The position numbers were made by a program, and so were the translations under genes. The notes under the pieces are model-generated. The model ran no database searches and was not told where the DNA came from. It was given only the letters and a program-made list of their open reading frames with translations. From the NCBI GenBank assembly GCA_052266715.1, contig JBQPRB010000003.1: 64,000 bases of DNA. The stretch is one strand, 5' to 3'. Positions 60,739 through 64,000 of the stretch are shown piece after piece (position 1 is the stretch's first letter; every line of letters begins with the position of its first letter). This DNA comes from Jeotgalibaca sp052266715 (GTDB lineage Bacteria > Bacillota > Bacilli > Lactobacillales > Aerococcaceae).

Positions 60739-61833
60739 ATGGATTATAGTTTTACACTTAAGGAATATGCGTATTTCATCAAATACAATATTAAAACAAT
60801 TGTCGCAACAATGGTGGTAACGATTGGATTGATTATGGGAGGATATGTATATTCTCAATATTTCAATGCAGACTCGGCCCAAACACCACAGACCCCAACA
60901 GAGCAAGTAGTTTTTGATACGGAACAAATGCACCAATTGCTGGACGAAAATTTCGATGCGTTAACACCGGAACAACAAAATCAATTGCTCCAATTTCTGG
61001 AATCAGAATCTTACTATTTCCGTGTCTATATTGAAGATCAAAACGCTGAGCCATACAACCATTTCCGAACCTTGAAGGAAATCTTAACGACTAAAGAATT
61101 ATCCACTAAAATTGAAGAAGAAATTCAAGCAGAATTCAAACCTGATTCAAAGCGGGGAGTGATCCTTGGAATCGAACCGACTACGAATATCATCACAATC
61201 AAGGTAGGGGTAGGCAATCCGGAATTAAACCAAGAAATAGCGCAAATATATTTTGATATGCTGAAATCGGATGAGTTCGACTTTATTAAAAACAAAACGG
61301 TTTATTTTATTGATACGGAACCAATGCTAACTTCTGCAGAAGATAATGAGCTCGAACCAGAAGAAATTATTAACCAAGGTCAAAGTTCCGGCATAGGAAC
61401 CTTAATTGTTTTAACACTGATCAGTGTCATTGCAGGCTTTGTACTGGGTATACTAGTTAGTCTTGTAAAAAATATGTTTAGTAAGAAGATCTCATACTTG
61501 TTTGATTACAAACTCTCCGGGAAAGATTCACTTTACAAATTTGATGAAGATAAAAATGGAGATGACTTTGTCTATACAATTGTGAATCCAAAACATACTG
61601 AAAAGTTGATAGTAAGTGAAGAACCGCTTGAAAAGAACACAATAGAAAAATTGAAACAAAGTACATTGGTCGACTTGGTATTCGTAAATGATTTAGCTGA
61701 AAATGATAGTTCTATTCTTAATATGGAATTGGTAATCTTGACCAAATTAAATCAAACGAATAAGCGATGGTATTTAGAGCAGCTTAGAAAAGGTGCCATT
61801 TTGAATATCCCTGTTAAAGTGGTGCAAATTTAA
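60739..61833 (+). CDS. divergent Wzz-like bitopic membrane protein
   Basis: 364 aa. One membrane span near 21-41 (IKTIVATMVVTIGLIMGGYVYSQYF), an outer domain rich in Gln/Glu (~45-205), a second span ~216-236 (IGTLIVLTLISVIAGFVLGILVSLV) and an unusually long cytoplasmic C-terminal domain of ~125 residues. The layout matches polysaccharide co-polymerases, but sequence motifs are weak and the tail is far longer than in the two other Wzz copies. The tail has no P-loop, so it is not a fused kinase. Probably assists chain length or export for module 3. Confidence 0.6.
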   Translation: MDYSFTLKEYAYFIKYNIKTIVATMVVTIGLIMGGYVYSQYFNADSAQTPQTPTEQVVFDTEQMHQLLDENFDALTPEQQNQLLQFLESESYYFRVYIEDQNAEPYNHFRTLKEILTTKELSTKIEEEIQAEFKPDSKRGVILGIEPTTNIITIKVGVGNPELNQEIAQIYFDMLKSDEFDFIKNKTVYFIDTEPMLTSAEDNELEPEEIINQGQSSGIGTLIVLTLISVIAGFVLGILVSLVKNMFSKKISYLFDYKLSGKDSLYKFDEDKNGDDFVYTIVNPKHTEKLIVSEEPLEKNTIEKLKQSTLVDLVFVNDLAENDSSILNMELVILTKLNQTNKRWYLEQLRKGAILNIPVKVVQI

Positions 61834-61849
61834 TTAAAGGAGCTTTCAT

Positions 61850-62683
61850 ATGAGGAACAAATACTCGGTTTTATATTCCGTATATAAAAAAGAGAAGCCT
61901 TCGATCATGAAGGCTTCTCTTGACAGTATGTTGAAACAAACTATTTTTCCAGAACAAATTGTCATAGTTGAGGATGGCGAGCTGACAGGAGAACTTTACG
62001 AACTAATTGAGGAATATCGTACTTCACACCCCACAACAATCACATCTGTTCCATTAGAAGTGAATAGTGGTCTTGGAGTGGCATTAAACGAAGGGTTGAA
62101 ATACTGCAGAAATGAATTGGTTGCACGGATGGATACGGATGATATCGCCTTGCCGGAACGGTGTGAAAAGCAACTACAAGTATTCGCGCAAGATTCCCAA
62201 CTATCAATCGTTGGTTCCTATGTAGATGAGTTTTATGATGATCCAGAAAAGGTAGTTTCCTCTAGAGTTGTTCCATCAAAACATGAGGATATTATCACTT
62301 TCTCGAAACGAAGAAATCCTTTTAATCATCCCAGTGTCATGTATAAAAAAACAGATGTCTTGACAGCAGGTGGGTATGGGGATTTCCGTAGGAACCAGGA
62401 TTATGATCTATTCGTCCGGATGTTGGCCAAGGGATATCGTGCATTCAATATTCCCGAAGCACTCGTATTATTCCGCGCTAATCAAGATAATTTAAAACGT
62501 CGTAAAAGCTGGGAAAAAAGCAAGGGTGATATCCTGATGCGATATGGTTTATGGCGTTCCGGCTATGCCGGTTTTAAAGACTTCGCAATATCTTCCAGTG
62601 CCTTCTTATTTTCATATCTTGCCCCAAATTGGCTATTTAAAATTGTATCGGATAAATTTCTACGGAAAAAAAAGGTGAATTAA
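61850..62683 (+). CDS. glycosyltransferase family 2 (AmsE-like)
   Basis: 277 aa GT-A transferase. YSVLYSVYKKEKPSIMKASLDSML, VIVEDGELTGELYELI, NSGLGVALNEGLKYC and RMDTDDIALPERCEKQL are the AmsE-type motifs; SVMYKKTDVLTAGGYGDFRRNQDYDLFVRML is the acceptor-side block with the ED-like NQDYDL. AAAGGAGC precedes the ATG. The first codons hold a perfect hairpin that reads as a T-tailed terminator on the other strand. Confidence 0.88.
   Translation: MRNKYSVLYSVYKKEKPSIMKASLDSMLKQTIFPEQIVIVEDGELTGELYELIEEYRTSHPTTITSVPLEVNSGLGVALNEGLKYCRNELVARMDTDDIALPERCEKQLQVFAQDSQLSIVGSYVDEFYDDPEKVVSSRVVPSKHEDIITFSKRRNPFNHPSVMYKKTDVLTAGGYGDFRRNQDYDLFVRMLAKGYRAFNIPEALVLFRANQDNLKRRKSWEKSKGDILMRYGLWRSGYAGFKDFAISSSAFLFSYLAPNWLFKIVSDKFLRKKKVN
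61885..61920 (-). terminator. possible minus-strand terminator inside GT2 gene
   Basis: Bases 61891-61901 and 61910-61920 are perfectly complementary (11 bp, 8-base loop). On the minus strand this stem is followed by six T (61885-61890), the form of an intrinsic terminator. On the plus strand it has no T-tail. It may simply be a coincidence of codons for KEKPSIMKAS. Confidence 0.4.
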
Positions 62684-62698
62684 AGAGGAGGGGAAAAA

Positions 62699-63973
62699 GT
62701 GGGAATAGAAAATAAAATGAATGATTTGTTGAACAACAATCCTGTAATCAAAAAAGTAATTAAGCGGGTATATCAACGTTTGATGTACACTGTTTCTCCC
62801 AAGTTAAAATCTGAGGGCGAACTGGAAAGGATTTCACCCAAAGATGGGTATGAATATTTCTTTGGTTATTATGATAAATCACCATGGGATGCAACAGACA
62901 GATATATGCTAAGCTTGCGTGCTAAAAATACTTATTCCGATGTTGCGCCTTCAGAGCCAGCTGAAATTGTTATATTCGATACTCATCATCAAAACTCCTT
63001 TGAAGTTATTGGGAAAACGAAAACCTGGAATGTTCAACAAGGTTGCATGCTGCAATGGTTGGGACCGGATTATCAAACAAACATCATATATAATGATTTT
63101 AAGGATAATCAGTATTGCTCAGTTATTTATAATGTAAAAACAAAACAGGAAAGAATCTTGTCCATGCCTGTTTACAATGTTGCCCAAGACGGTTCATTTG
63201 CTCTAAGTCTAGACTTTTCAAGGTTACATCGGATGCGTAAAGGGTACGGCTACGCGAATCTGGATGAGACAACAAAAAATGAATTGTTGCCACAATCACC
63301 GGCAATTTGGAAAGTTGATTTAAAAACAGGAATATCTGAACCGCTACTAACGTATGCAGATTTTGCCAATTTTGAATCGACATCAGAAATGCAAGGAGCA
63401 GAGCATAAAGTCAATCATCTCATGTTGAATCCAAGTGGAGATAGATTTATGGTCTTGCATAGATGGTTCGTTGGAGGCCGTAAATTCACACGGCTTGTAA
63501 CAGTTGGAAGTGACGGAAAAGAATTCTATAATCTTAGTGATGATGGGATGGTTTCACATTGTTTCTGGAAGAATGATAAAGAAATAATAGGCTTTCTAAA
63601 GAAGAAAAAAGAAGGTAATGGCTATTACTTGATGGAGGATCAAAGTGGCCGCTATACTCACTTATTCGAAGGAATGACTAGTGATGGGCATCCAAGTTAT
63701 TCACCCAATAAAGACATCATTGTTACGGATACATATCCAGATCGTTCTCGTGTAGCAAAAGTGCTGATCGCCACAGATGGTCAAGAACTCCACACAATTG
63801 CGAAAGTATTTGCCCCATTTAAGTATGATAATGATGTAAGGTGTGATTTGCATCCGAGATGGAATCGCTCTGGAAATGCCATATGCATAGATTCTGTATA
63901 TGAAGGAAGCAGGGGGCTATACCGAATCCCGGTTCCAAGAAAGTACCTACAATTAGCTGAGAAAGAAATTTAG
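62699..63973 (+). CDS. unknown protein, beta-propeller-like, capsule-associated
   Basis: 424 aa, GTG start with GAGGGG upstream. I do not recognise a characterised family. No signal peptide or membrane span, so cytoplasmic. The body is a series of short beta-rich units with aromatic turns: GYYDKSPWDATDRYML, WLGPDYQTNIIYND, HPSYSPNKDIIVTDTY, DLHPRWNRSGNAICIDSVYEG. The H-P-x-(W/Y)-S/N-x-x-x-x-I units recall PD40/TolB-type propeller blades, as in oligogalacturonate lyase (PL22), but that is a distant visual likeness. Located among glycosyltransferases in module 3, it may modify a sugar or be an unusual transferase. Confidence 0.5.
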   Translation: MGIENKMNDLLNNNPVIKKVIKRVYQRLMYTVSPKLKSEGELERISPKDGYEYFFGYYDKSPWDATDRYMLSLRAKNTYSDVAPSEPAEIVIFDTHHQNSFEVIGKTKTWNVQQGCMLQWLGPDYQTNIIYNDFKDNQYCSVIYNVKTKQERILSMPVYNVAQDGSFALSLDFSRLHRMRKGYGYANLDETTKNELLPQSPAIWKVDLKTGISEPLLTYADFANFESTSEMQGAEHKVNHLMLNPSGDRFMVLHRWFVGGRKFTRLVTVGSDGKEFYNLSDDGMVSHCFWKNDKEIIGFLKKKKEGNGYYLMEDQSGRYTHLFEGMTSDGHPSYSPNKDIIVTDTYPDRSRVAKVLIATDGQELHTIAKVFAPFKYDNDVRCDLHPRWNRSGNAICIDSVYEGSRGLYRIPVPRKYLQLAEKEI

Positions 63974-63983
63974 GGGGATAAGA

Positions 63984-64000
63984 ATGTCCAAAAGAAACAA
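63984..64000 (+). CDS. start of next gene (partial)
   Basis: ATG at 63984 with GGGGGAT about five bases upstream, reading MSKRN before the window ends. It belongs to module 3 by spacing (10 bp after the previous stop). Nothing can be said about its product. Confidence 0.6.

Noticed and set aside
1..64000. tRNA, rRNA or phage genes in the window
   Set aside because: None could be recognised; apart from one IS30 element all genes fit polysaccharide synthesis or are single accessory genes.

Overview
The window is a dense, almost entirely plus-strand surface-polysaccharide (capsule/exopolysaccharide) region from a low-GC Gram-positive bacterium. Strong AGGAGG-type ribosome sites, frequent GTG/TTG starts, Wzz/BY-kinase/PHP-phosphatase regulators, LytR-CpsA-Psr attachment proteins and T-tailed hairpin terminators all point to Firmicutes, most likely Lactobacillales. 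A Carnobacteriaceae-type genus (e.g. Trichococcus or Carnobacterium) would fit, but there is no rRNA or other marker to settle this.

Layout. (1) 1-1028: a decayed UDP-glucose 6-dehydrogenase. (2) 1106-16916: a first polysaccharide module: PssD/PssE-type split glycosyltransferase, GT4 and GT2 transferases, a serine-acetyltransferase-like enzyme, Wzy, Wzx, the dTDP-rhamnose set rmlACBD, an epimerase/galacturonokinase-like/nucleotidyltransferase trio, then Wzz and a BY-kinase. (3) 17122-18513: a DUF4301 protein between two homologous terminators. (4) 18938-21452: a second rmlCBD. (5) 21702-22757: an IS30-family element on the minus strand. (6) 22849-35009: a second module: priming phosphoglycosyltransferase, SDR, GT4, four GT2s, second rmlA, second Wzx, and an ATP-grasp/VioA-like aminotransferase/N-formyltransferase set that may build a modified 4-amino-4,6-dideoxysugar. 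(7) A minus-strand GNAT gene, a 1404-residue secreted polysaccharide deacetylase with tandem repeats, and a polymerase-like membrane protein. (8) 41922-54851: regulatory and housekeeping core: Wzz, BY-kinase, PHP phosphatase, CapD-type dehydratase, a second copy of the trio, two LCP proteins, galE, galU, ugd. (9) 55015 to the end: a third module: third Wzx, GT2/GT4 transferases, pyruvyltransferase, a divergent Wzz-like protein and an unrecognised protein, running off the right edge.

How it fits together. GalU, Ugd and GalE supply UDP-Glc, UDP-GlcA and UDP-Gal. The epimerase converts UDP-GlcA and UDP-GalA. The kinase and nucleotidyltransferase may salvage free galacturonate into the same pool. 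RmlABCD gives dTDP-L-rhamnose. The membrane phosphoglycosyltransferase primes undecaprenyl phosphate, GTs extend the repeat unit, Wzx flips it, Wzy polymerises it, Wzz/BY-kinase/phosphatase control chain length, and LCP proteins attach the polymer to the wall. Duplicated trio, rml set, Wzz and kinase, three flippases and a ugd pseudogene/intact ugd pair show that the region grew by repeated module acquisition and duplication.

Most notable: the duplicated galacturonate-salvage-like trio, a GC-rich structured element between galE and galU, the mosaic deacetylase with near-identical 381-bp repeats, a perfect 50-bp palindrome between convergent genes, and a DUF4301 protein with pyrophosphorylase-like motifs. 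Similarities are judged by eye and from memory of protein families; nothing was searched.
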